From W2P13-069 sp963590525 (GTDB lineage Bacteria > Actinomycetota > Coriobacteriia > Coriobacteriales > QAMH01): a DNA stretch of 24,518 bases. The position numbers and the translations under genes are program-made. A model generated the notes under the pieces. It worked only from the letters and a program-made list of their open reading frames with translations. It made no database searches and was not told the origin of the DNA. Where the stretch lies: the NCBI GenBank assembly GCA_963590525.1, contig CAVAPV010000034.1, positions 1 through 24,518 of the forward strand, written 5' to 3'. Shown piece after piece: positions 16,275-24,198 of this stretch (position 1 is its first letter; each line of letters begins with the position of its first letter).

Positions 16275-17687
16275 ATGGCTGATACAAAACATCATTCCGG
16301 CGAGCGCGAGCGCTTTGCCTCGCGTCTTGGATTCATCCTCATCAGCGCTGGCTGCGCAGTGGGTTTGGGCAATGTCTGGCGTTTTCCCTATATCACAGGC
16401 GAATACGGTGGTGCGGCGTTTGTCTTGATGTACCTCGTGTTTCTGGCTGTGTTCACGCTGCCCATCTTGGTTATGGAGTTTGCCGTGGGCCGCGCCTCGC
16501 AAAAGAGCACGGCGCGCGCTTTTGACGTGCTCGAGCCTGCGGGTAGCAAGTGGCACATCTTCAAGTGGGTTACGTTGGTTGGCAGCTACCTGCTCATGAT
16601 GTTTTACACGGTTGTGGCCGGCTGGATGCTCGCCTTTACCGTCAAGAGTGCTCAAGGAGTTTTTGTTGGCACCTCGAGCGATCAGGTAGCCCAGGTTTTT
16701 GCAGACCTCATGGCAAATCCGATGGAGATGCTCGTCTATATGGCAATCGTTGTGGCTATCGGCCTTGCCTGCACGAGCGCCGGCCTGCAAAAAGGCGTAG
16801 AGCGCGTGACCAAGGTGATGATGAGCGCGTTGTTTGTGATCTTGATCATCTTGGTGGTGCGTGCTGTGACCTTACCCAACGCGGGTGCAGGTCTGGCGTT
16901 TTACCTTGTCCCCGATTTTGGCAAGATCTTTGGCAACGGTTTTGGTGGCTCTATGGAGGCCATCTATGCCGCTATGGGCCAGGCGTTTTTCACGATGTCT
17001 GTGGGTATGGGTTCGATGGAGATCTTTGGCAGCTATATCGGCAAAGACCGCAGCCTTCCGGGAGAGGCTGTGCGCGTGGCCGGCATCGACACCATGGTCG
17101 CCCTCATGGCGGGCCTTATTATCTTCCCAGCTTGCTTTGCCTTTGGCGTGGAGCCCGGCAGCGGCCCAAGCCTCGTCTTTATCACGCTGCCCAGCGTCTT
17201 TGACCTTATGCCTGCCGGGCGCGTGTGGTGCACGCTGTTCTTCTTGTTCATGAGCTTTGCGGCGTTGTCCACCATCATCGCCGTCTTCGAGGCGATCATG
17301 AGCTTTTCTATGGACCAGTTCGATATGCCGCGCAAGAAGTCTTGCGCCATCAACGGCATCCTCATCTTTATCTTGAGCCTGCCGTGCCTTTTGGGCTTCA
17401 ACGTGCTCTCTGGTGTTGTGGTGCCCGGCATCGGCGATATCCAAAGCGTGGAGGACTTTATCGTCTCCAACAACATTCTGCCTGGCGGCGGCTTGGTCTT
17501 CCTGCTCTTCTGCACGATGAAGAAGGGCTGGGGCTTTGACAACTTCATCAAGGAGGCAGATGAGGGAGAAGGTCTCAAGTTCCCGCGGTGGATCAAGCCC
17601 TACGTATGCTATGTCTTGCCGGTTCTCATCGCTATCGTTCTCGTCAACGGATGGATCCCGGTTATCAGGACCTGGATCGGTATGTAG
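16275..17687 (+). CDS. Sodium-dependent transporter, neurotransmitter:sodium symporter (SNF/LeuT) family
   Basis: This is an integral membrane symporter that should use the Na+ gradient to import amino acids or related amines; the substrate is not readable. The family signature is plain: ERFASRLGFILISAGCAVGLGNVWRFPY in part (residues about 14-38, unwound TM1 that binds Na+ and substrate), then GGAAFVLMYLVF and LPILVMEFAVGR. AAMGQAFFTMSVGMGSM, around residue 235-250, corresponds to TM6. About 11 to 12 hydrophobic segments fill 470 aa, the normal bacterial length. Start choice: ATG at 16275 follows GAAGGA at about 7 bases. A TTG at 16260 is in frame but lies upstream of that site. It is separated from the tRNA operon by a terminator and so has its own promoter, which I cannot place with confidence. 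Confidence 0.93.
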   Translation: MADTKHHSGERERFASRLGFILISAGCAVGLGNVWRFPYITGEYGGAAFVLMYLVFLAVFTLPILVMEFAVGRASQKSTARAFDVLEPAGSKWHIFKWVTLVGSYLLMMFYTVVAGWMLAFTVKSAQGVFVGTSSDQVAQVFADLMANPMEMLVYMAIVVAIGLACTSAGLQKGVERVTKVMMSALFVILIILVVRAVTLPNAGAGLAFYLVPDFGKIFGNGFGGSMEAIYAAMGQAFFTMSVGMGSMEIFGSYIGKDRSLPGEAVRVAGIDTMVALMAGLIIFPACFAFGVEPGSGPSLVFITLPSVFDLMPAGRVWCTLFFLFMSFAALSTIIAVFEAIMSFSMDQFDMPRKKSCAINGILIFILSLPCLLGFNVLSGVVVPGIGDIQSVEDFIVSNNILPGGGLVFLLFCTMKKGWGFDNFIKEADEGEGLKFPRWIKPYVCYVLPVLIAIVLVNGWIPVIRTWIGM

Positions 17688-17729
17688 CTTGCCACGCTGT
17701 TTTGCGGCAAGCGGCAGATGAACCGTGGC

Positions 17730-17761
17730 AGCAGCTAGGCCGCAAGCAACAGGCTGCTTTT
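17730..17761 (+). terminator. Weak candidate terminator after the sodium symporter gene
   Basis: AGCAGC (17730-17735) pairs with GCTGCT (17753-17758), followed by TTT. A second stem, GCTTGCC (17687-17693) with GGCAAGC (17706-17712), overlaps the stop codon but has no T-tail. Either could end or attenuate the transcript. Confidence 0.35.
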
Positions 17762-17858
17762 GGCAATAGGCGCTCGAAGCAGCAGGCGATATTGAGTTTT
17801 ACTGTGTGCTAGCTGCATCACTATCGCCGGCTTATCTGGCAATAAAGGGGGAGGGGTC

Positions 17859-18605
17859 ATGATCGGAACGATCGTCAACGCTGGGTGCATCCTGGTGGGA
17901 AGCCTTGTGGGCGGCACGCTCAAGAAAGTGATGAGCGAGCGCCTTAACAACGCGCTTTATGCCGCCATGGGCTTGGCGGCTTTGGTCTTGGGTGCTCAAA
18001 GCGCCATCAATAACATGCCCAACTCAAGCTATCCGGTGCTGTTCATCTTCTCGCTTGCGGCAGGTGGCGCCATTGGAACGGCTTTGAGACTGTCAGATCG
18101 TATGGAGAAGGCTACAAGCTCCGATGATGCTGCTCAGGCGCAGCAAACACAACAAGAACCGCAAGTGCAAGGCGGCGCCTCTGCATCTCAAAAGAGCCGC
18201 TTGGCAGAGGGCCTCGTTACGGGTTGTCTCCTCTTTTGTGTGGGTACTCTGTCGATTCTGGGCCCTGTGCAAAGCGCCTTGCAAGGCGACAACACCTTCT
18301 TGTTCACCAACGCCATGCTCGACTTAGTGACCTCTGCGGTGCTTGCCTCGACTTACGGCATCGGCATGGCGCTTGCTGCGCCGGTGCTCTTCTTATGGCA
18401 GGGCGCGATCTTTGCTCTGACCTTATTACTTGGGGATTTTATTACCACAACGATGATGACAGAGCTTTCTATCGTGGGTGGTTGCCTCATCATGATGTCG
18501 GGTTTTGGTATTTTGGGTCTTAAGGACTTCAAAACCTTGGATTTCTTGCCTGCATTGGCTATTCCCATCGCCTGGTGTCTTATCGCGCCATATCTGGGTA
18601 TGTAG
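17859..18605 (+). CDS. DUF554 family membrane protein (YqgA/YdfK-like)
   Basis: This is a multi-pass membrane protein of a widespread family whose function is not established (often listed as a possible membrane transporter). It starts MIGTIVNAGCILVGSLVGG, the typical family opening. It continues with NNALYAAMGLAALVLG, FIFSLAAGGAIG and, in the second half, CVGTLSILGPVQSAL and the closing LPALAIPIAW segment. A polar Gln/Ala-rich loop (about residues 88-112) separates the N-terminal helices from the rest. The length of 248 aa is slightly above the usual 220-235 because of this loop. ATG at 17859 follows GGGGGAGGGG, a strong site. It lies 171 bases after the sodium symporter on the same strand, with only weak hairpins between. 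Confidence 0.9.
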   Translation: MIGTIVNAGCILVGSLVGGTLKKVMSERLNNALYAAMGLAALVLGAQSAINNMPNSSYPVLFIFSLAAGGAIGTALRLSDRMEKATSSDDAAQAQQTQQEPQVQGGASASQKSRLAEGLVTGCLLFCVGTLSILGPVQSALQGDNTFLFTNAMLDLVTSAVLASTYGIGMALAAPVLFLWQGAIFALTLLLGDFITTTMMTELSIVGGCLIMMSGFGILGLKDFKTLDFLPALAIPIAWCLIAPYLGM

Positions 18606-18688
18606 ACTCACCAGCAATCAATTAAATCGATAATATCAGTTGCCCTGTGACCTCAAAATCGGGGCCGTTTGCCTCAAAAGAAGCCGCC

Positions 18689-18720
18689 TTGGCGGGCGCA
18701 GAATACGGCGCGCCTATAAT
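18689..18720 (+). promoter_or_regulatory. Candidate promoter of alaA
   Basis: A perfect TATAAT (18715-18720) lies downstream of TTGGCG (18689-18694). The spacing is 20 bp, longer than ideal. The predicted transcript would begin near 18727, giving a leader of about 60 bases before the ATG at 18786. Confidence 0.5.
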
Positions 18721-18785
18721 CCACAGCTATCTGCATAGAGCACGCCGCGGCTTTGCGCCATGACGTCACGTGGTTGGGAGTAACG

Positions 18786-19997
18786 ATGTACTTCGATAAG
18801 TCATCTAAGCTGGACAATGTTTTGTACGACGTTCGCGGCCCGGTGGTCGACGAGGCAAACCGCATGGAGGAGATGGGCACCCATATCCTCAAGCTCAACA
18901 TCGGCAACCCCGCGCCGTTTGGGTTCCGCACGCCAGACGAGGTCGTCTACGACATGGCACGCCAGCTGCCCGAGTGCGAGGGCTACTCTTACTCAAAGGG
19001 CCTGTACTCTGCGCGCAAGGCCATCATGCAGTACGCGCAAAACAAGAACATCCCCAACGTCACGATAGAAGACATCTACACCGGCAATGGCGTGAGCGAG
19101 CTTATCAGCCTGTGCATGCAGGCATTGCTCGACGATGGCGATGAGATCTTGATCCCCTCTCCGGACTACCCCCTGTGGACGGCGTGCGCCACTTTGGCTG
19201 GCGGCCGCCCTGTCCATTACATCTGCGACGAGCAATCCGAGTGGTACCCGGACATGGAAGATATCCGCTCTAAGATCACCTGCAAGACCAAGGCCATCGT
19301 TATCATCAACCCCAATAACCCCACCGGCGCGCTCTACCCCAAAGAGGTGCTGGAAGAGATCGTCCAGATCGCACGTGAGAACCAGCTCATGATCTTCTCC
19401 GATGAGATCTACGATCGCCTGGTCATGGACGGCCTAGAGCACATTTCCATTGCGTCCATGTGCCCGGATCTGTTCTGTGTGACTTTCTCTGGTCTTTCCA
19501 AATCGCACATGATCGCCGGCTACCGCGTTGGCTGGATGATCTTGAGCGGCAACAAGCGCTGCGCTGCCGGCTACATTGAGGGCATCAACATGCTCTCTAA
19601 CATGCGCTTGTGCTCCAACGTGCCTGCGCAGTCCATCGTCCAGACGGCGCTGGGTGGCCATCAAAGCGTCAAGAGCTACGTCGTGCCCGGCGGCCGCATC
19701 TACGAGCAGCGCGAGTACGTCTACAACGCTCTCAACTCCATCGACGGCATTACGGCTGTCAAGCCCAAGGCGGCGTTTTACATCTTCCCCAAGATCGACA
19801 CCGCCAAGTTCAACATCACCGACGACGAGCAGTGGGCGCTCGATCTTTTGCGCGAGAAAAAGCTCCTTGTAGTGCACGGTCGCGGCTTCAACTGGCACGA
19901 GCCCGATCACTTCCGCGTGGTGTATTTGCCGCGCATCGAGGTCCTCAAAGACGCCATGGGCAAGCTGGGCGATTTTATGGCCACTTATCGCCAGTAG
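18786..19997 (+). CDS. alaA: AlaA-type glutamate-pyruvate aminotransferase
   Basis: This is a pyridoxal-phosphate enzyme (class I/II aminotransferase) that makes alanine from pyruvate and glutamate. From memory it follows the E. coli AlaA sequence closely over its whole length: SSKLDNVLYDVRGPV, LKLNIGNPAPFGF, GLYSARKAIMQ, EDIYTGNGVSELI, PDYPLWTA, IINPNNPTGA. The Schiff-base lysine is K239 in GLSKSHMIAGYR, where E. coli has SKTYRVAGFR. VPAQSIVQTALGG and PGGRIYEQRE follow. The 403-aa length matches the family. Start choice: ATG at 18786 (MYFDKSSKLDN) lies 5 bases after GGGAG. A TTG at 18753 in frame would add 11 residues absent from the family. It is probably a single-gene transcript, with its own TATAAT upstream and a 223-bp gap after it. 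Confidence 0.95.
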   Translation: MYFDKSSKLDNVLYDVRGPVVDEANRMEEMGTHILKLNIGNPAPFGFRTPDEVVYDMARQLPECEGYSYSKGLYSARKAIMQYAQNKNIPNVTIEDIYTGNGVSELISLCMQALLDDGDEILIPSPDYPLWTACATLAGGRPVHYICDEQSEWYPDMEDIRSKITCKTKAIVIINPNNPTGALYPKEVLEEIVQIARENQLMIFSDEIYDRLVMDGLEHISIASMCPDLFCVTFSGLSKSHMIAGYRVGWMILSGNKRCAAGYIEGINMLSNMRLCSNVPAQSIVQTALGGHQSVKSYVVPGGRIYEQREYVYNALNSIDGITAVKPKAAFYIFPKIDTAKFNITDDEQWALDLLREKKLLVVHGRGFNWHEPDHFRVVYLPRIEVLKDAMGKLGDFMATYRQ

Positions 19998-20151
19998 ACG
20001 GGTGGGTCAGCTGTCCTAAAGCAAAAGGCTCTCAACAACTTTGGATTTTGCGGGTGCGACATCGCCGGCTTATGGCTGCTGACGGTGTCGCGCTGCTTTT
20101 TCTGCTGCACGGCATAAAGCAATGGGAGACCCGCTCACACGCGTTTGAGTG

Positions 20152-20181
20152 TTGGCAAGCATACTGCCGCAGGATTATCAT
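20152..20181 (+). promoter_or_regulatory. Promoter of the 146-aa gene
   Basis: TTGGCA (20152-20157) and TATCAT (20176-20181) each differ from consensus by one base, at 18-bp spacing. Transcription would start near 20188, about 33 bases before the ATG at 20221. Confidence 0.6.
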
Positions 20182-20220
20182 CGCCTTAGATAGTATCCAT
20201 GAGGATGGAGGAAGACGGTC

Positions 20221-20661
20221 ATGGGTGTATACGAGCAGGAGCAGCAGGCGATAGCGCAGGGCAAGGCCCAACGTGGGCAGGCGGTGCTCGATTACTTTGC
20301 CGAGCTAGACGCGCAGCTTGTCGATGAGAACGGCATTCCGGTCGAGCAGTCCTTGCAGTCGCATCGTCCGGATTACTCAAAGACGCTCTTTGCGCCAGAA
20401 AACGATGACATTTACCAAGAGCTGTGTCGCTTTATCGATCAGCCTGAGCCGCGTTGCTTTGACACGCTTGATAATCAGATAGAGATCGAGGGCTACACGG
20501 CCAAGGATATTTACGTGACGATGAAGGGCGGCAACAAGCGCATCGTCTCTTTGGATGGCGCGGCCGTCTACAACATGCTCGTCAAGCTGCGCACGCAACC
20601 AGCAATCGCCAAGAAGGTTTTGGGATTCAAGCCCACTTGCTACCAAGGCGGCTGCAACTAA
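20221..20661 (+). CDS. Hypothetical protein, 146 aa
   Basis: I do not recognise this protein. It is soluble, without a signal peptide or membrane segment. The N-terminal 35 residues are Gln/Glu/Ala-rich and probably helical (EQEQQAIAQGKAQRGQAVLDYF). The middle contains RPDYSKTLFAPENDDIYQEL. The second half reads as a compact alpha/beta unit (IEIEGYTAKDIYVTMKGG, then VYNMLVKLRTQPAIAKKVLG). The protein ends CYQGGCN, two cysteines (140 and 145) that could bind a metal or form a disulfide. A strong ribosome-binding site (GGAGGAAG) 6 bases before the ATG and a near-consensus promoter make expression likely. It stands alone between alaA and a REP-like repeat. Confidence 0.8.
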   Translation: MGVYEQEQQAIAQGKAQRGQAVLDYFAELDAQLVDENGIPVEQSLQSHRPDYSKTLFAPENDDIYQELCRFIDQPEPRCFDTLDNQIEIEGYTAKDIYVTMKGGNKRIVSLDGAAVYNMLVKLRTQPAIAKKVLGFKPTCYQGGCN

Positions 20662-20708
20662 GAGAAGCCCTGCGCGCTTGCTAAGCATCTGGTTGCGAGC
20701 AGCATCGG

Positions 20709-20769
20709 TTCGCAGGTGCAAGTAGGGGAGAGCACTGCTCTCCCGGTAGGTCTCCGTTGGCTGCAAGGG
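20709..20769 (+). repeat. REP-like palindromic repeat, copy A
   Basis: The core at 20722-20751 begins GTAG, has 9-bp arms GGGAGAGCA (20726-20734) and TGCTCTCCC (20736-20744) around one C, and ends GGTAGGT. A wider 61-base unit (TTCGC.GGTGC before, TGCAAGGG ten bases after) is shared with copy B at 24118-24178. It sits between the 146-aa gene and the fibronectin-domain gene and could also fold in either transcript. Confidence 0.85.
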
Positions 20770-20868
20770 GCAGTCACCTCGCATCGCTCAAGAGCCTCGC
20801 TCGCTTTTATTGCGGAGAATCGTCTGTCAAGGCTTGTTGTTGCGTGCGGTCTTGGTAGCTTATAGGTT

Positions 20869-22890
20869 ATGACAACGCATCGTAGATATAACCAATCTGT
20901 GCATCACCGCCGCCAGAAGACAAGTCGCCGCCAAGCCATTGCGCCCAAGCGGGGCTATCGCCGCGGCGTCGCCAAGCGCGCCCTGCATGCTGTGATAGCC
21001 GTTGCTGCGGTGGCTGTGGTTGCTTTGCCGCTGCTCAACCCGCAATCCATCATCGCCGAGGAACCCGCAACTACCCAACGCAGCACGCTCGCCAACCTTA
21101 TGTCGCAAGCGCAGTTTGCGCTCCTCGAGTCTAAATACAAGGCCACGCTCGCACCCGAGCAGCATATAGATCCTGCCGCGTATGCGGCTGCCGTGGATAG
21201 CTCCGGCCTCAGCCCGATAAACGCTCCAAAGCTATCCGGCATCACGCAGGATGCCAGCGGCACCATAATCAGCTGGAAGAAGAGCGCAGGCGCTCAGGGC
21301 TATGCCGTCTACAAAAGCCTCGACGGGCAGATCTGGGAGCAAGCGGCCTCTCTCAAAAAGAGCGCTCGCTGCTATCACGATACCGCCGTGGAGGCAGGCG
21401 CCGCCTATTGCTATGCCGTTGTCGCCACTACCAGCGCCGATGGCTACCGCAACAGCAGCAACTCCAACATCACCCGCTATGTTTTCTTGCAGTCGCCCGA
21501 TGTCAAAGTCTCCAAGCGTAAGACTAGTGCGACCATAAGCTGGGATGACGCCCCGCAGGCGACGGGCTATACCGTGCAATATGCCGCCAACAGGTTCTTT
21601 ATCGGCGCAAAGACGCTTGAGATAGCCGACGGTTCCACGACGAGTGTCACCGTGAGCGGGCTGGGCAAAGACGCCAAATGCTATGCGCGTATCAAGGCTT
21701 TGCGTGCGGCGGGCGGGGATGCCGGCAACGGCAACACGGGCGATACTGCCGATAAGGGCAGCAACGACAGCGGCTCGGCTGACAGCTCGACCAGCGGCTC
21801 CAACACCACTTCGACCGCCAGCTCCGCCGCCAATCCCAACGCAAGCGCCACCGCAGGCCCCATAGCAACAACTGCCTCTAAAGCCTCGTGGTCTTACAGC
21901 AACAACGCTACAGGGGATGTAGACGCTACGCTTTCGCAGATCAAGGTGATCAAAAAGGTCAAGGTCAAAAGCGCCAAGTCCGCCAAGAAGGCAAGCTCCA
22001 AGAAGAAGGCCAAGTACAAGAAAAAGCGCGTCGTCTTTGAGTTGCGCCGCGCGGCAGGCCAAAAGCTCGAGCATTACGACACGCTGCAGGGAAGCTGCCA
22101 AGCCGGCGGCTACGGTTATTACGCACTCAACGACCGCAACCTCAACAAGAGCAAGATCGTCAAGGTCAATCTCTCTACGATGAAGGTCGTCAAGGTCTCC
22201 AAGGCGCTCGATATCTACCACGCAAACGACATCACCGCCAACACCAAAGAGGGCTACCTGGTCGTCAACCACAGCTCGGGCGATCCGCTGGGGCTGTCTA
22301 TCATCGATATGAACACTCTCAAGATCAAACGCGACGTGACTATCCCCAATCACGTGAACGGGCTGTTCAACGCAGCCGAGGCAAAAGACGGCGCCGGAAT
22401 CTCCAAGATTCGCGGGGTGAGCTCTATCGCCTATAACGCGCAGCGGGACTGCTACGTGGCAAGCGTTTGGAGCACGCATGACATCGTGGAGCTTGACGCC
22501 AATTTCAAACCCACACGTATCATCGCGCTGGCCGATAAATCAAGCGGGAGCTACCAGAACATCGCCGTTGGAAACGACGTCATCGTTGTCAGCACTTGTC
22601 CCAACGAGGAGCAAGGTTCCAATATCCTGTGGTGCTACGACTGGGACGGCCAATTGCTGTCCAAGACCTATCTGCCTAATTCAACCGAGCTCGAGAGCGT
22701 TTTCTTTGAGGGCAGCTGCCTGCACGCCAACTTCTATGTGTCTGGGCAGCAGACCAAGACCAAGACGGTGACCGAGACCCAATACACCACCAATGCCGCC
22801 GGCAAAACGGTGGCCAAGAAGGTCAAGCGCAAGGTCGAGTACACGGCTGTCACGCGCGACAATTACTGCTTCAAGGTCAAGGGAATCTAG
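20869..22890 (+). CDS. Secreted or membrane-anchored protein with two fibronectin type III domains
   Basis: This is likely a surface protein; its ligand is unknown. A very basic N-region (about 38 residues, rich in Arg/His/Lys) precedes a hydrophobic signal segment (39-56, LHAVIAVAAVAVVALPLL) and a possible cleavage after IIA63. Two FN3-like units follow at about 118-205 (GTIISWKKSAGAQGYAVYKS) and 210-283 (SATISWDDAPQATGYTVQYA). A Gly/Ser/Thr/Asn linker (about 284-350) and a lysine-rich patch (about 360-388) come next. The C-terminal 285 residues have repeating beta strands that could be a propeller (LVVNHSSGDPLGLSIIDMNT; DCYVASVWSTHDIVELD). No LPXTG sorting signal is present. The ATG has no clear ribosome-binding site, and a TATAGG (20861-20866) lies just before it, so the mRNA may be leaderless. 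It is convergent with the Mrr-like gene. Confidence 0.82.
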   Translation: MTTHRRYNQSVHHRRQKTSRRQAIAPKRGYRRGVAKRALHAVIAVAAVAVVALPLLNPQSIIAEEPATTQRSTLANLMSQAQFALLESKYKATLAPEQHIDPAAYAAAVDSSGLSPINAPKLSGITQDASGTIISWKKSAGAQGYAVYKSLDGQIWEQAASLKKSARCYHDTAVEAGAAYCYAVVATTSADGYRNSSNSNITRYVFLQSPDVKVSKRKTSATISWDDAPQATGYTVQYAANRFFIGAKTLEIADGSTTSVTVSGLGKDAKCYARIKALRAAGGDAGNGNTGDTADKGSNDSGSADSSTSGSNTTSTASSAANPNASATAGPIATTASKASWSYSNNATGDVDATLSQIKVIKKVKVKSAKSAKKASSKKKAKYKKKRVVFELRRAAGQKLEHYDTLQGSCQAGGYGYYALNDRNLNKSKIVKVNLSTMKVVKVSKALDIYHANDITANTKEGYLVVNHSSGDPLGLSIIDMNTLKIKRDVTIPNHVNGLFNAAEAKDGAGISKIRGVSSIAYNAQRDCYVASVWSTHDIVELDANFKPTRIIALADKSSGSYQNIAVGNDVIVVSTCPNEEQGSNILWCYDWDGQLLSKTYLPNSTELESVFFEGSCLHANFYVSGQQTKTKTVTETQYTTNAAGKTVAKKVKRKVEYTAVTRDNYCFKVKGI

Positions 22891-22984
22891 AACCTGCCGA
22901 TTATATGCGGTGTTGATGCCTGAGGAGTAGCTTGGGACGCGGAATGCTCCTGCCCCTTGGGGCCCAGAGTCGCTTGAGGTGCTG

Positions 22985-23446
22985 TTATGCGCGAGAGGCC
23001 ATGACGATGATGACGCTGATCACGCCTACGGCGATAAGCGTGAGTACGCCAGGGAGCCACGAGCGTGTTTTGGCGCGCGCTTCGAGTCTGGCAAGCTGAG
23101 ATCCGTCTATCAGTCGTACAGCGCAGGGGTCGGCTTGCTCGGCTGCGGCTTGGGTAAACGAGGAGTTGGTGACCACCCATGCGCCGTCGCATTTGTAGTA
23201 GGCCTTGGCGGCGTAGACTTCCTGCACGGCGGCGTTGCCTACGGGCTTGGCATAGCATTTAGCCTGCACGGCGATCTTTTTGGAGCGGCGCGTGAGGATG
23301 AGGTCCGCGCCGTGATCGTTGGTGCCGCCAACAAGATGCACCCCGTAACCGAGGTTTCTAAAGACGCGCGCGAGATGACGCTCAAAGGCAAGGCCGGCGT
23401 CCAAGCGTTTGTTTTTGCGAGTTGGCAGTTTCATGCCTGCAAGCAT
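22985..23446 (-). CDS. Mrr-like restriction-endonuclease-fold protein with a C-terminal membrane anchor
   Basis: This is a putative DNA endonuclease of the Mrr catalytic family. The core reads GLAFERHLARVFRNLGYGV (Glu 22), GGTNDHGADLIL (Asp 48) and IAVQAKCY (Gln 61, Lys 63). This is the E...D...QxK active site of the family. AYYKCDGAWVVTNSSFTQAA and LIDGSQL are also typical of Mrr. The last 25 residues form a membrane segment (LPGVLTLIAVGVISVIIVM), so the enzyme may be held at the membrane from the cytoplasmic side. The start is uncertain: ATG at 23446 or 23434 (no good ribosome-binding site for either). The frame stays open to 23560, but the extra N-terminus looks unlike coding sequence. No methylase or specificity gene is adjacent, so it is not a standard restriction-modification system. 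Confidence 0.78.
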   Translation of the reverse strand: MLAGMKLPTRKNKRLDAGLAFERHLARVFRNLGYGVHLVGGTNDHGADLILTRRSKKIAVQAKCYAKPVGNAAVQEVYAAKAYYKCDGAWVVTNSSFTQAAAEQADPCAVRLIDGSQLARLEARAKTRSWLPGVLTLIAVGVISVIIVMASRA

Positions 23447-23521
23447 AGCAGCATCGGCTGCGTGTTTATGCGATGGCAAAGCCCTGGTTGCCTCAAAGCC
23501 AAAACAAGGCAAATATCCCAA

Positions 23522-23537
23522 ACCGTACGGTAACCGT
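23522..23537. promoter_or_regulatory. Possible operator made of ACCGT/ACGGT half-sites
   Basis: Three half-sites follow each other: ACCGT, ACGGT, then A and ACCGT. They form the perfect palindrome ACCGTACGGT (23522-23531) and an overlapping one, ACGGTAACCGT. They lie between the Mrr-like gene and the TatA-like gene, just before a -10-like TAAGAT (23544-23549). The binding protein is unknown. Confidence 0.4.
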
Positions 23538-23604
23538 ATAGCGTAAGATAAACGCCGCAACTACGAGGGCGCTGCAAAGGGCGCTTTGGATTTAGGAGAA
23601 CATC

Positions 23605-23919
23605 GTGAGGATATTTGGATTGGGCCTCCCCGAGCTCGTCGTCATCTTGATCATTATCTGCGTCTTGTGCGGCCCGGCGCTTTTCAAGAAGCTGGGCGGT
23701 CGCGCCAAGAAGGTTGGCAAGGCGGCGGTCAAGGGCATCGAGACCGGCGCTACCAACGCGGGTGTTGATGTGGATAAGATCAAAGAGGAGAACAAGGGCA
23801 AGACCGTTGCCGAGCGCATCGAGACCTTCCAGGACAAGGTCGACGAGAAGCTCGAGTCCAAAAAGGACATCGATTTTGGTGATGGCGATGGGGACGCCAA
23901 AGAGAAGGCCGAGGCCTAA
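23605..23919 (+). CDS. tatA: TatA/TatB-like component of the twin-arginine translocase
   Basis: This is a small membrane protein that would form the pore-like part of the Tat pathway for folded proteins. Residues 5-27 show the family pattern: GLGLPELVVILIIICVLCGP (Glu 10 in the PEL turn, the conserved N-terminal polar residue) and then a hinge before an amphipathic helix (FKKLGGRAKKVGKAAVKGIE). The usual F-G hinge reads C-G here. The C-terminal tail is highly charged (ETFQDKVDEKLESKKDIDFGDGDGD), as in TatA proteins, and cytoplasmic. The 104-aa length is typical. The start is GTG at 23605 after AGGAGAA (23594-23600). No tatC is visible in the window, so this is an isolated tatA, as is common. 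A strong terminator follows. A 54-aa Tat-signal protein is encoded at 14324-14488. Confidence 0.85.
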   Translation: MRIFGLGLPELVVILIIICVLCGPALFKKLGGRAKKVGKAAVKGIETGATNAGVDVDKIKEENKGKTVAERIETFQDKVDEKLESKKDIDFGDGDGDAKEKAEA

Positions 23920-23950
23920 GGGCCCGTTTTCTGTAGATAGCGTTATGAGC

Positions 23951-23983
23951 AAAGCCGGCACCCGAGTAGGTGCCGGCTTTTTT
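23951..23983 (+). terminator. Strong Rho-independent terminator after tatA
   Basis: A 12-bp perfect stem AAAGCCGGCACC (23951-23962) / GGTGCCGGCTTT (23969-23980) with a 6-base loop continues into more T. This is the clearest terminator of the window. The complementary A-run would give a weaker signal in the other direction. Confidence 0.95.
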
Positions 23984-24117
23984 GTTGCTGGGGATGTTGG
24001 CGCGCGGAGTATCGATTGCAAGGCCCTTCGTGCCTTACGGCACGCTATAGCATGTCGTGGCTCACGGCGCGACAATCGTGAGCTCTCAGGTAAATATGGT
24101 TAGCGAAGTGCCGTCAA

Positions 24118-24178
24118 TTCGCTGGTGCGGGTAGGGGCGAGCACTGCTCGCCCGGTAGGTGGCACCTGCATGCAAGGG
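24118..24178 (+). repeat. REP-like palindromic repeat, copy B
   Basis: It has the same 30-base core as copy A (24131-24160). The arms are GGGCGAGCA (24135-24143) and TGCTCGCCC (24145-24153). Compared with copy A, one base has changed in each arm and pairing is kept (A-T to C-G). The flanking pieces TTCGC.GGTGC and TGCAAGGG, at the same distances as in copy A, define a 61-base unit. Confidence 0.85.
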
Positions 24179-24198
24179 TCGTAGACACGCGTGACGAC

